Source: Candidatus Uhrbacteria bacterium (GTDB lineage Bacteria; Patescibacteriota; Patescibacteriia; UBA9934; GWF2-40-263). From it: a DNA stretch of 40,429 nt. This document shows, in pieces, positions 9,785-17,893 of this stretch. Every line of letters starts with the position of its first letter. Position 1 is the first letter of the stretch. The stretch is from NCBI GenBank assembly GCA_903843045.1, contig CAIMOJ010000029.1:1-40429 (forward strand), in the 5' to 3' direction. Under the pieces are notes generated by a model. The model did not search any database and was not told where the DNA came from. It saw only the letters and a program-made list of their open reading frames with translations. The translations under genes were made by a program, and so were the position numbers.

Positions 9785-10349
9785 AGGACTCGGGCGCGGA
9801 CGACGTTTGGACGACGCGCTGGAGGATGGCGTCCTGGACGATGTCGCAGATCTGGGCGTCGGCCCACTGCCAGAGCGGCATGGTGTGCGGGTTGCCGGTG
9901 ATGACGACGCGGACGCGGGACCCGTCATACGTGATCCGCGGGTTCTCGAGCAGGACGGAATGTTCGGTGGTGAAGCGCGGCGCCTCCGTTTCGACGAACT
10001 GCCGGTCGAGGCAATAGAGGAGTCGCGTACCCGCCTGCGACGCGACAAAGTTCGCGATGATCGCGGCGGGATACTTTTCCTCGAGCGTCTGGCGGATGCC
10101 TTTCATGACGAGCAGCATGTCCGTTGCCATTGGCAGGAGCGAGCAGGCGAGCAGGTTCGGTTCCATGCGGCCCTCGATCGTCAGCTTGCCGTCGATCGTT
10201 CCCACGACGACGAATCTTGGCGCATAGAGCGTCACGAGCGAGGATCGTTCCCAAAGGAACCGAAGGATCTCGGGAATTTGGGGGTCGCACACGGGCTCGG
10301 CGCTCCCGTCCGGAAGGCGGCGGAATCCGATGGTGAGGTCAGGGGGCAT
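9783..10349 (-). CDS. Orphan protein, paralogue B of a tandem pair
   Basis: 188 aa: SAEPVCDP, GTIDGKLTIEGRMEPNLL, QFVETEAP, LWQWADA. Confidence 0.8.
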   Translation of the reverse strand: MPPDLTIGFRRLPDGSAEPVCDPQIPEILRFLWERSSLVTLYAPRFVVVGTIDGKLTIEGRMEPNLLACSLLPMATDMLLVMKGIRQTLEEKYPAAIIANFVASQAGTRLLYCLDRQFVETEAPRFTTEHSVLLENPRITYDGSRVRVVITGNPHTMPLWQWADAQICDIVQDAILQRVVQTSSAPES

Positions 10350-10407
10350 GTTCCATTCTCCGTACGCAGGACGCTATCAGAAATCCGCGCGCCTGTCCAG
10401 ACCAAAA

Positions 10408-10437
10408 CCGCCGGCATGCGTGCCGGCGGTTTGCAGC
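10408..10437 (-). terminator. Terminator of the 10449-11684 gene
   Basis: Minus strand AAACCGCCGGCACGCATGCCGGCGGTTTT. Confidence 0.75.
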
Positions 10438-10448
10438 TTCCGAATGGT

Positions 10449-11684
10449 TTATCGGTGCCGGAAGACGATCGCGTTCGGCAGTGTCCGGCTCGGCCCGTAC
10501 TCGTACGACCCGTCGAAGTACAGTGCGCTCGTCGCGCCCCCGTCGAGGTTCATGGCGTCGTCCGCGCCGACCGCCTCGTCGAAGATCGACGCGAGGTCGG
10601 TGACGGACGCGCTGTGGGCGATGACGAGGTAAAAGTTCTCGTCGTCGAATCCGATCCCGCCGCGCGACGCCTTCGTGCTCTGCGACGCGTTGACGATCTC
10701 GCTTCCGACGACGTTCGCGCCGTTCTCGACGAGCGACGGGTAGTTCGCGATCGCTGCCTGGAGCTGTTCGCCGGTGCGCGACTCGTAGTCCCGCACGGAC
10801 GTTCCGAGTTCCGAGGCTCGGTGGAAGTACGCGACCGTTCCGTCCTTCGTCGTTACAAGCATCGGTCCGGATTGGTACGGGAGATCGAACTCGTTGAGCA
10901 TCGCGGTTGCCGCCGTGTTGTAGACCGCGAGGTCGAACGATCCCGTTTGTCCCGCGCAACCGGCGTAGTCGGCCGGGCAGAAGTACGTCCCGTGGATTCC
11001 GATCGTCGCGTCATTCTCGGCGACGAAGTCCGCGAGCGTCTTCGTGGCGCATCCGTTCTCGCAGTCGTCCGTCTCCGCCGTGTCGGTGATCATCTCGTAT
11101 TTCGCGCGCGGAACCGTCACGAGGTCGATCGTGAACGTCCCGCGGCTCGTCGCGACGGTCTTTTCGACGTGCGTCGCGTCGGAGGAAACGTTTGGCACGG
11201 ACGTCGTCGGCAGAATTCCCGCGACGGGAATCGTCGCCAGGTTCGCGTCGGAGATTCCGAGCCCGAGCGCGGACATGGCCGCGAGCGCGTCGGACGGACG
11301 ACCGAGGTACGTCCGCTCGAGCGTCTTCGGATACACGTACCACGCCTCGCCGTGCGATTCGACCTGGAGGAGGATTCGACCGGACAGCCTTGTCTTCAGA
11401 GAGGCGTCTCCTTTCGATCCGCTGCCCGCCGTCGGAACGAGCGCCAGGTCCGCGTTCGAGATCCCAAGCCCAACGGATCTCATCACGCTCAGCGCGTCAT
11501 CCGGTCGTCCAAGCGAGTATCGGTTCAGCGACGTCGGATCCACGTACCACGCCTCGCCGTTCTGTTCCACCTGGAGCAGAATCATCCCCGCGGTTTGCGC
11601 CGCAAGCGACTGCGACGCCGAGCTTGGGAGCGGAAGGGCGAGCGAACAGAGTAGGATGAGCGCGAGAAGGCGTTGAATGCGCAT
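10449..11684 (-). CDS. Secreted phosphodiester glycosidase-family (NAGPA/DUF2233-like) protein with two N-terminal repeats
   Basis: C-term AMNLDGGATSALYFDG, SGPMLV; two ILLQVE..GEAWYV.P..L.R..LGRP.DAL..M...GLGIS repeats; signal peptide. Confidence 0.8.
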   Translation of the reverse strand: MRIQRLLALILLCSLALPLPSSASQSLAAQTAGMILLQVEQNGEAWYVDPTSLNRYSLGRPDDALSVMRSVGLGISNADLALVPTAGSGSKGDASLKTRLSGRILLQVESHGEAWYVYPKTLERTYLGRPSDALAAMSALGLGISDANLATIPVAGILPTTSVPNVSSDATHVEKTVATSRGTFTIDLVTVPRAKYEMITDTAETDDCENGCATKTLADFVAENDATIGIHGTYFCPADYAGCAGQTGSFDLAVYNTAATAMLNEFDLPYQSGPMLVTTKDGTVAYFHRASELGTSVRDYESRTGEQLQAAIANYPSLVENGANVVGSEIVNASQSTKASRGGIGFDDENFYLVIAHSASVTDLASIFDEAVGADDAMNLDGGATSALYFDGSYEYGPSRTLPNAIVFRHR

Positions 11685-11710
11685 AGGGCTATTGCGTGTG
11701 TAAGGGCGGA

Positions 11711-11739
11711 AGGATATCAGAAAATGACCCGATTGTCAA
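11711..11739 (-). promoter_or_regulatory. Promoter of the 10449-11684 gene
   Basis: Minus strand TTGACA-N17-TATCCT. Confidence 0.65.
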
Positions 11740-11775
11740 TGATTATAACAAAAAAAGACCTCGAGCGCGTCGAAG

Positions 11776-12867
11776 TCAGGTCGTGGTCGGTTTCGCGGGG
11801 ATGATACCGAGGGCGCGGAGGTCGAACTCGCGGGGCTCGTGCTCGGTGTCGACGCGGATGCGGAGGGTGTGGCCGTCCGGTTCGAGCGACGTGGCGTTCG
11901 GCCGCAGGCGTCCCTTGCATAGCCAGGTGAAGTTCGCCCAGACGCCCTGGTTTGTCTCGTAGACGACGAAGGGGCTGCCTGAGTGGTTGGGCGTCCACCA
12001 GTTGTCCAGGTCCTCGACATACTTCTTCGTTCCAAGGAGGTGGAGGTCGCTCGCGAATCGCGTCCCGGTCGCGTAGGCGAGCTGTCCGCCGACGTTCGAC
12101 GGGCCGTGGATGCGCTGATCGTTCGCCAGCATGCTGTTTCCCTGCACGAGGATCATGGCGCCGTCCTTCGACAGGACCGCGACGTACGGAACGTCGTCGA
12201 CCACGATCGGCAGGGTGACGTGCTGTCCGGCGCAGACGTTTCCGGCTCCCCAAATGAACCGGTGTTCGATGTCCGTCCGCCCCCGGTATGCCGGCTCGCC
12301 GTCCGCGACGGTCAGGCCGTCCACCTCGTTGAACTGCTGTCCCTCGGTGGTGCCCATGACGATATGCCCGACGTACTCGCCGTTCCCCGCGCGGTAGTTC
12401 ACCGCGTAGCACGGCTCCTCGCCGGTGCTCTCGATGCGGGCGATTGACCTCGGCGGGTAGAGCTTGCCTACCGTTCCGTTCCAGCAGACGCGCTGCACGT
12501 TGGTCGCGGCCGTCCTCTCGACCCAGCACGGCTCCCCGCGGATGATGCGGATCGGCACGTTCGGGTCGAGGAGGAAGCCGTCGGCGGCGTGGAAAATCCG
12601 GGAGCCCCACACGAACGACCTCTCTCCCGCGACGCGGTACAGAAGGCGCCCCTCGGGTAGCGTCACGCCAAGTCCGCCAGGGCACACGGAACACAGCCGA
12701 AGCAGCTGCCGCACCATGTCGCCGTGCGTCGCGCGCTGGCTCAGCGCGGCGGTGATCTCCCCGAGCAGATGCACGGGAAAGGATCGGTCGCCAGATCCGA
12801 GAAGCTCGCGGATGAGCGCGATCGTTTCTTCGGCATCCTCGGGATTCTCGATGAATGTTCGTTCCAT
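11776..12867 (-). CDS. Orphan protein
   Basis: 363 aa, SD AAGGAG; promoter TTGACA-N17-CATACT; terminator spans the stop codon. Confidence 0.75.
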   Translation of the reverse strand: MERTFIENPEDAEETIALIRELLGSGDRSFPVHLLGEITAALSQRATHGDMVRQLLRLCSVCPGGLGVTLPEGRLLYRVAGERSFVWGSRIFHAADGFLLDPNVPIRIIRGEPCWVERTAATNVQRVCWNGTVGKLYPPRSIARIESTGEEPCYAVNYRAGNGEYVGHIVMGTTEGQQFNEVDGLTVADGEPAYRGRTDIEHRFIWGAGNVCAGQHVTLPIVVDDVPYVAVLSKDGAMILVQGNSMLANDQRIHGPSNVGGQLAYATGTRFASDLHLLGTKKYVEDLDNWWTPNHSGSPFVVYETNQGVWANFTWLCKGRLRPNATSLEPDGHTLRIRVDTEHEPREFDLRALGIIPAKPTTT

Positions 12868-12944
12868 GGTCCACTCCTTCGTTGTTGCAGTGGATCGTGA
12901 GTATGCGGGAATGTGGCCGTTTTGTCAATGAATCCAAAGAAAAA

Positions 12945-12959
12945 ATCCCCGACGGGGAT
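12945..12959 (-). terminator. Terminator abutting the stop codon of the 12959-13489 gene
   Basis: atccccgacggggat followed on minus by TTTTTT. Confidence 0.75.
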
Positions 12960-13489
12960 CAGCAGGGAAGCTCGCTTGCGCGGCCGACCGTCTTCGGTCG
13001 AACGTCCGCGAAGGCGATTCCGTGGGCGGCGGCGACCTGGGAGAAGACTCGGCGCCAGGCGCAGTCGATCTCGGCGGGCATGGCAACGACGGGGCAGGCG
13101 TCGGAGGCGGCCGCGAGCTTGGCGGCGAGTTCCGTGGCGACCGCGGGCGTCAGGCCGGACGGGTAGACGATGGCGTACTCGGTCCTGTCCTCTTCGACGG
13201 GATCCGTCGGAACAGAAAGGAGCATCTCCGCGATCATCGGGTCGTTCGCGCGAATGGAGTCGACGAGCTTCCGCGTGGGGGTCATGAGCGACTTCGGCCC
13301 GTCTTCCCGCCCCTCGGTGCAGAACCCGATCAGGTCTCCTCGGACGCGCAGGCGGTCGGTACCCTCGAGAAACTCCGAGAGGAGCGCCCGGTAGAAGAAG
13401 AGCGTGGTGTGCCCGATCGGCACCCCCTCCGGCAGGCCGCGCAGAGAGTTGTTTTCCTGTACTTCGAACAGGTGCAGTAGCGTGAGCAT
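12959..13489 (-). CDS. Orphan protein
   Basis: 176 aa, SD GGAGGTTTTC-ATG. Confidence 0.7.
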   Translation of the reverse strand: MLTLLHLFEVQENNSLRGLPEGVPIGHTTLFFYRALLSEFLEGTDRLRVRGDLIGFCTEGREDGPKSLMTPTRKLVDSIRANDPMIAEMLLSVPTDPVEEDRTEYAIVYPSGLTPAVATELAAKLAAASDACPVVAMPAEIDCAWRRVFSQVAAAHGIAFADVRPKTVGRASELPC

Positions 13490-13547
13490 GAAAACCTCCG
13501 GCCTAACCCTAGCAAGTTTACCTGTTTTCGTCTAGGATAGGACCGAT

Positions 13548-14222
13548 ATGCCAAAGCAACGCCTTCGCCGCTACGACGTTCTCACTATCTTTCCCGCGAT
13601 GATTTCCGCGTACGCGCAGGAGTCCATCTTGGGGCGCGCGCAGGAGAAGAAGCTGATCGCGATTGCCGGGCATGATCTGCGCGATTGGGCGGAGGACAAG
13701 CATCGGCGGGTGGACGACACGCCGTATGGGGGCGGGCCGGGGATGGTGATGAAGGTCGACGTGATGGATAGGGCGGTTGGGCGCATTCGGCGCATGGGGC
13801 GCATTGGGAAAAAGACGCGGGTCATCGTTACCTCCGCGTCCGGAAAGAAGTTCACACAGGCGGACGCGGTTCGGCTGGCAGAGTACGATCAGATCATCTT
13901 TCTCTGCGGACGCTACGAGGGAATCGACGCGCGGGTCGAGGAGAACATTGCGGACGAGGCGTTCTCGGTCGGGGACTATGTCCTTACCGGCGGCGAGCTG
14001 CCGGCGCTTACGATGATCGACGCGGTCGCGCGAAACGTTCCCGGCGTGCTCGGCGCCAAGGAGTCGCTCGCCGAGGAGTCGCATACCGAGGAAGGAGTGC
14101 TCGAGTATCCGCAGTACACGAAGCCGGCGGTTTATAAGAAGTGGGAGGTGCCGGAGGTGCTGATGTCGGGCGACCATAAGAAGATCGCGGAGTGGCGGAA
14201 GGGAAAATCGAGGAAGGCATAA
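13548..14222 (+). CDS. trmD: tRNA (guanine-N1)-methyltransferase
   Basis: DVLTIFPAM, YGGGPGMVMK, CGRYEGIDARV, SVGDYVLTGGELPA. Confidence 0.95.
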   Translation: MPKQRLRRYDVLTIFPAMISAYAQESILGRAQEKKLIAIAGHDLRDWAEDKHRRVDDTPYGGGPGMVMKVDVMDRAVGRIRRMGRIGKKTRVIVTSASGKKFTQADAVRLAEYDQIIFLCGRYEGIDARVEENIADEAFSVGDYVLTGGELPALTMIDAVARNVPGVLGAKESLAEESHTEEGVLEYPQYTKPAVYKKWEVPEVLMSGDHKKIAEWRKGKSRKA

Positions 14223-14253
14223 AAAAAGAGCGACCAGATCGGTCGCTTTTGTG

Positions 14254-15258
14254 TTATCGCAACAGTTCTTTGCTTGCGCCGTTCGTCTCGTAGAACTTCT
14301 GGAAGAACTCCACGCGGTGGCCCAGTTCCTGTTCCTCCGTCAGCCCGTAGCGCTTGCTTTGGACGCTGACGTTTTCCATGTTGACATCCACCGTGAGTTG
14401 CGAGAGCAGCGTGCCCATGCTCACCGTGTCAAGCTCGCCGAACATGGACGTGACGGCGTCCTGGTCGCCCGGCGTGGCGTTGAACACCATGGCCTCGGGA
14501 TGTCCGCCCTGGGAGACGGCGAAGGCCTCGCGTCGCGCGCGGCTTGCCGTGACCAGATCCTTCCACTTGCCGCCGGTGTACTCGGTCAGGACTTGGAAGA
14601 CGGCCGCGTGCGCGTTGCCTTCCCCAAGCAGCCAGACTGGATCGGGGTAGTTGCTCGGCGGCTCGTGATTCACCAGGCAGTCGGTGGCATGCGACAGCTC
14701 GTGAGCGAGCAGGATGCCCTGGAGGAACGCGGTCAAGTCGATCTTCCGCAGGATCATCGCGGGAGGCTGGCAGCTGAACTGGGCCGCGACGTGAGCGAGG
14801 TTGTCCTCAAGGCCCGCGAGCTTGGCCGGATTGGCGATCACCAGGAACCACATCGGAGTCGTCGGGGTCGTGGCGTACTGCATCCGCTCGGCGTCCACTC
14901 GGATGGCGGGAAGGCCGTACGCGTCGTAGAACGCCAGAAGCTCCGCGGCCTTCTTGCTCTTCTTCGCGATCTCTACGAGGCTCGCGTGCGCCGCCGAGAT
15001 GATGGCCAGCTGGTCGTCGGGGATCCTGAGGGATCCGTCGGAAGACGCGGCGGCGGTCGGGACAGTCGTCGCGGTCGGCGACGGCGCGACGGGAATCGTC
15101 TCGGCCGCTTGTTCTGGCGTCGCGTTGTCTCGGTACCGACCGTACCCGATGACGGTCGTGACGACGATGAGGATGATCGCGATCGGAATCGCGTACCAGT
15201 GGTCTCGGAGCCAATCGACGGCGTCCGGCTTGAAAGGATCGCGGGTTGCGTTGCCCAT
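14254..15258 (-). CDS. Membrane-anchored protein with HExxH zincin-like motif
   Basis: N-terminal TM AIPIAIILIVVTTVIGYG; ILLAHELSHATDC; SD GGAG before MGNATRDP. Confidence 0.7.
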   Translation of the reverse strand: MGNATRDPFKPDAVDWLRDHWYAIPIAIILIVVTTVIGYGRYRDNATPEQAAETIPVAPSPTATTVPTAAASSDGSLRIPDDQLAIISAAHASLVEIAKKSKKAAELLAFYDAYGLPAIRVDAERMQYATTPTTPMWFLVIANPAKLAGLEDNLAHVAAQFSCQPPAMILRKIDLTAFLQGILLAHELSHATDCLVNHEPPSNYPDPVWLLGEGNAHAAVFQVLTEYTGGKWKDLVTASRARREAFAVSQGGHPEAMVFNATPGDQDAVTSMFGELDTVSMGTLLSQLTVDVNMENVSVQSKRYGLTEEQELGHRVEFFQKFYETNGASKELLR

Positions 15259-15344
15259 GGAAAGCTCCGTTTCTCTCCCCACCGGAATGGCAGGAGCGAG
15301 CGGGGACGGTACCGTGAAACGGAGAGACTGTCAATAGTTTTCCC

Positions 15345-15372
15345 AAAAAAAATCAGCAACCAGGCTGGTTGC
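15345..15372 (-). terminator. Terminator wholly encoded in the last codons of the 15353-16087 gene
   Basis: Minus strand GCAACCAGCCTGGTTGC-TGA-TTTTTTTT. Confidence 0.8.
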
Positions 15373-16087
15373 CACGAGGGAGCGGGGAGAGGCCGAGGGA
15401 CGCGCCGATCGTCTCGACTTCGAGGGGCGACAGGGACGCGTCGATTCCGTGGTGCTCATACGACTCGATTCCGAGCGGAGAGACGCGCCAGTTCCGGGTC
15501 TTGGATCGGACGTCGCGGCGGAGGGTTTCCATCAGTCGCTCGCTGGCCAGCTTGTAGCGGAGCGCGATGAAGAACCGCGCGTCGTTCTGGTTCGCGCATA
15601 CGACCGCGCTCGACAGCTCGGGCGGGAGGGCGTCGCCGTACCAGGTCTCGGCCAGGCGGTGGTTGGCCAGGAGGCGGAAGCGCCGCGTCCATTGGGGCGT
15701 GTTCTTGGACGGATCCCTCGGGGCCGGGACCGGCGGCGCGGAAGGCATTGGCGTCGGCTCCTCGACGATGTTTGCGCCGGTTTCCCGGATCATGACGGTA
15801 AGACCGCCAAGCGACAGCGCTTCGGGCTCGTATCCGGCAAGGAAGCAGTCCCTCCAGTCGTGCGGCTGAAGGACGACTCGGAACAGATCCTCAGGGAGGA
15901 CCATCAGGTATCGCGCCCGTATGAGTTCGCGCAGCGCCGGGTACACGAGGGCCGGGCGAAAGAAGTGTCCAGTGATCCGCCGGAGCAGCGGCTCCGAAAC
16001 GATCCCCCTCGTCCCCGTCATGACCGACGCCTCGTCCGCCGCCCGCAGCAGCGCCATCTGCACCTTGGTCAGCTTGATGCGATCCAT
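15353..16087 (-). CDS. Orphan protein with winged-helix-like N-terminus
   Basis: 244 aa; VSEPLLRRITGHFFRPALVYPALRELIRARYLMVLPEDLFRVVL resembles the sigma C-terminal extension. Confidence 0.7.
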   Translation of the reverse strand: MDRIKLTKVQMALLRAADEASVMTGTRGIVSEPLLRRITGHFFRPALVYPALRELIRARYLMVLPEDLFRVVLQPHDWRDCFLAGYEPEALSLGGLTVMIRETGANIVEEPTPMPSAPPVPAPRDPSKNTPQWTRRFRLLANHRLAETWYGDALPPELSSAVVCANQNDARFFIALRYKLASERLMETLRRDVRSKTRNWRVSPLGIESYEHHGIDASLSPLEVETIGASLGLSPLPRGNQPGC

Positions 16088-16141
16088 GGGTATTCTCCGA
16101 CCCAGAGAGTGCCAAGAAAATGCTATATTGTCAAGGAATCG

Positions 16142-16171
16142 TTGACAATTCTTACGATCGTCGACTACACT
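16142..16171 (+). promoter_or_regulatory. Promoter of upp
   Basis: TTGACA-N18-TACACT. Confidence 0.55.
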
Positions 16172-16188
16172 TCCGCCGAGACACAGGA

Positions 16189-16854
16189 GTTCTCAAGGCC
16201 CTTCCCAAAAACGTCCATGTTCTTCCCCAAACGGCGTTTCAGCGCGTGCTGATGTCGCGTCTTCGCGACACGACGACGGATACGCTTGGATTTCGGGCCG
16301 CGACCCTCAACCTCGGCCGGATGATCGCGCATCAGGCGATCGGCGAGATGTTCGTGGCGACCGGATTCCGGATCCAGACGCCCGTGGAGGAGACGGTCGG
16401 CCACGCGATCCTCGGATCGTCGTCCCTCGTCCCGATCCTCCGGGCCGGTCTCGCGCTCGAGGCGCCGTTCCTGGAGGTTCTTCCGAGGTCGAAGGTGTGG
16501 CACCTCGGCGTGAGCCGCGACCACGTCACGAAGCAGCCGAGGCCGTACTCGTGCGCGGTCCCGGACAGGATCGAGGAAGACGACTTCGGCACGCGAACCT
16601 GCTTCGTCCTCGACCCGATGCTTGCCACCGGCGGGTCGGCGGAGTACGCGGTGCGGCTGCTCAAGGGCCGCGGCGCGAAGCAGATCGTCTTCGTCGGCGT
16701 CGTCGGCGCTCCCGAGGGAGTCGCGTTCCTGCATGAGCGCCACCCCGACGTCCCGATTCACCTTGCACAGCTCGACCGCGAGCTGAACTCCGACGCGTAC
16801 ATTCTTCCCGGCCTCGGCGACTTCGGCGACCGTTGGACCGGAAGCGTTCCCTGA
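16189..16854 (+). CDS. upp: Uracil phosphoribosyltransferase (start uncertain)
   Basis: ILRAGLALEAPFLEVLP, CFVLDPMLATGGSAEYAV; N-term KNVHVLPQ...LRDTTT; frame open from 16120, no canonical start just after the AGGAG at 16185. Confidence 0.88.
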   Translation, partial: VLKALPKNVHVLPQTAFQRVLMSRLRDTTTDTLGFRAATLNLGRMIAHQAIGEMFVATGFRIQTPVEETVGHAILGSSSLVPILRAGLALEAPFLEVLPRSKVWHLGVSRDHVTKQPRPYSCAVPDRIEEDDFGTRTCFVLDPMLATGGSAEYAVRLLKGRGAKQIVFVGVVGAPEGVAFLHERHPDVPIHLAQLDRELNSDAYILPGLGDFGDRWTGSVP

Positions 16855-16944
16855 GCCCCGGAATTGCCGGGGCATTTTTTATCCACGACGATTGACACGG
16901 GCGTCGAAACGCGCTACTCTCCCCGCGTCACCCCGGAGACATCG

Positions 16945-17382
16945 ATGTTCCTTCTTCTTGCCTCGCTCGCCCTTGCCGCCGAGCCTCCCGTCGTCAACGT
17001 GAACGTGACGGTTAACGTCACGACTCCCGACTCGTCCGCCGTCGTCGTGGTTGGCAATCCCGCGGTCGCGGCCGAGGATACGGCGCCCCGCTTCGACGCG
17101 GTGCTCGCAACGATGCCCGGCTCCAAGTTCGCGGCCCTGCGCGCCGAGCTCGACGCGCATGCCGTGGAGTTCGGCGGGTGCTTTGTCTCGGAGGGCGCGA
17201 CGCTGTCCGGCACCTTCCAGATCCGACTCGGCAGCCTGTACGGAACCGGCGTCGCCAACCCGATGCGCAGCGACAACCTGCCCGTCGACGGCGAGGCGCT
17301 CGACTGCCTCAACGACGCGCTTCTCGACATGTCCTTCCCGGACACCGCGACCCCGACCGACGTCCGCTTCATCTTCCGCTAG
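16945..17382 (+). CDS. Small secreted protein
   Basis: MFLLLASLALAAEPPVVNVNV signal peptide; promoter TTGACA-N17-TACTCT; terminator after TAG. Confidence 0.65.
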   Translation: MFLLLASLALAAEPPVVNVNVTVNVTTPDSSAVVVVGNPAVAAEDTAPRFDAVLATMPGSKFAALRAELDAHAVEFGGCFVSEGATLSGTFQIRLGSLYGTGVANPMRSDNLPVDGEALDCLNDALLDMSFPDTATPTDVRFIFR

Positions 17383-17465
17383 CTCGGTCCCGATCATCTC
17401 GGGCCGATTTTTTTCGCATATAGAAAAAGACCCGAGCGAGTCGGGTCGAGAGGCCGGGCGGGGGA

Positions 17466-17792
17466 CTATCCGCGGGCGTGCGGCGGATCGTTGTAGTCGG
17501 AATCGGCGGGGAGAAGATCCACGCTCCAGGTGGCCCAGGCCTCCAAGGGGACTCCGTGGTTCCTGATCCACTGGGTCGCAAGCAGCGTCCTTCCCGCCCG
17601 CGTCATCGTCGACGGCGCGGCACGGATATGCTCGGCGAGGGCGAAGGTTGGCGCCGTGCCGCAGGTGATTACGTCGGGACGCGCGTTCGTCTCGACGAAC
17701 CGGGAGAGGGCCTCCGCGTCCTGGAGCGAAAGCCGCGCGTAGGCGAGTGGTTGGGAAGGGGACGATCGGAATCCAATCAGACAGTCACTCAC
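17466..17792 (-). CDS. Hypothetical protein
   Basis: 108 aa, followed by terminator GACCCGACTCGCTCGGGTCTTTTT. Confidence 0.55.
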   Translation of the reverse strand: MSDCLIGFRSSPSQPLAYARLSLQDAEALSRFVETNARPDVITCGTAPTFALAEHIRAAPSTMTRAGRTLLATQWIRNHGVPLEAWATWSVDLLPADSDYNDPPHARG

Positions 17793-17893
17793 GAGATACT
17801 CCGTTGCGGCGAGGATTGTATCAGATTTCTCGTTCGCGTCAAGGTATCTCCCCGCTTGTCCGTTGGCGGCAATGCGCCTACCATGGGAGCACT

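Noticed and set aside
9774-11654. 626-aa plus-strand ORF
   Set aside because: Arg/Val/Asp-rich antisense shadow of the paralogue and glycosidase genes, typical of GC-rich DNA.
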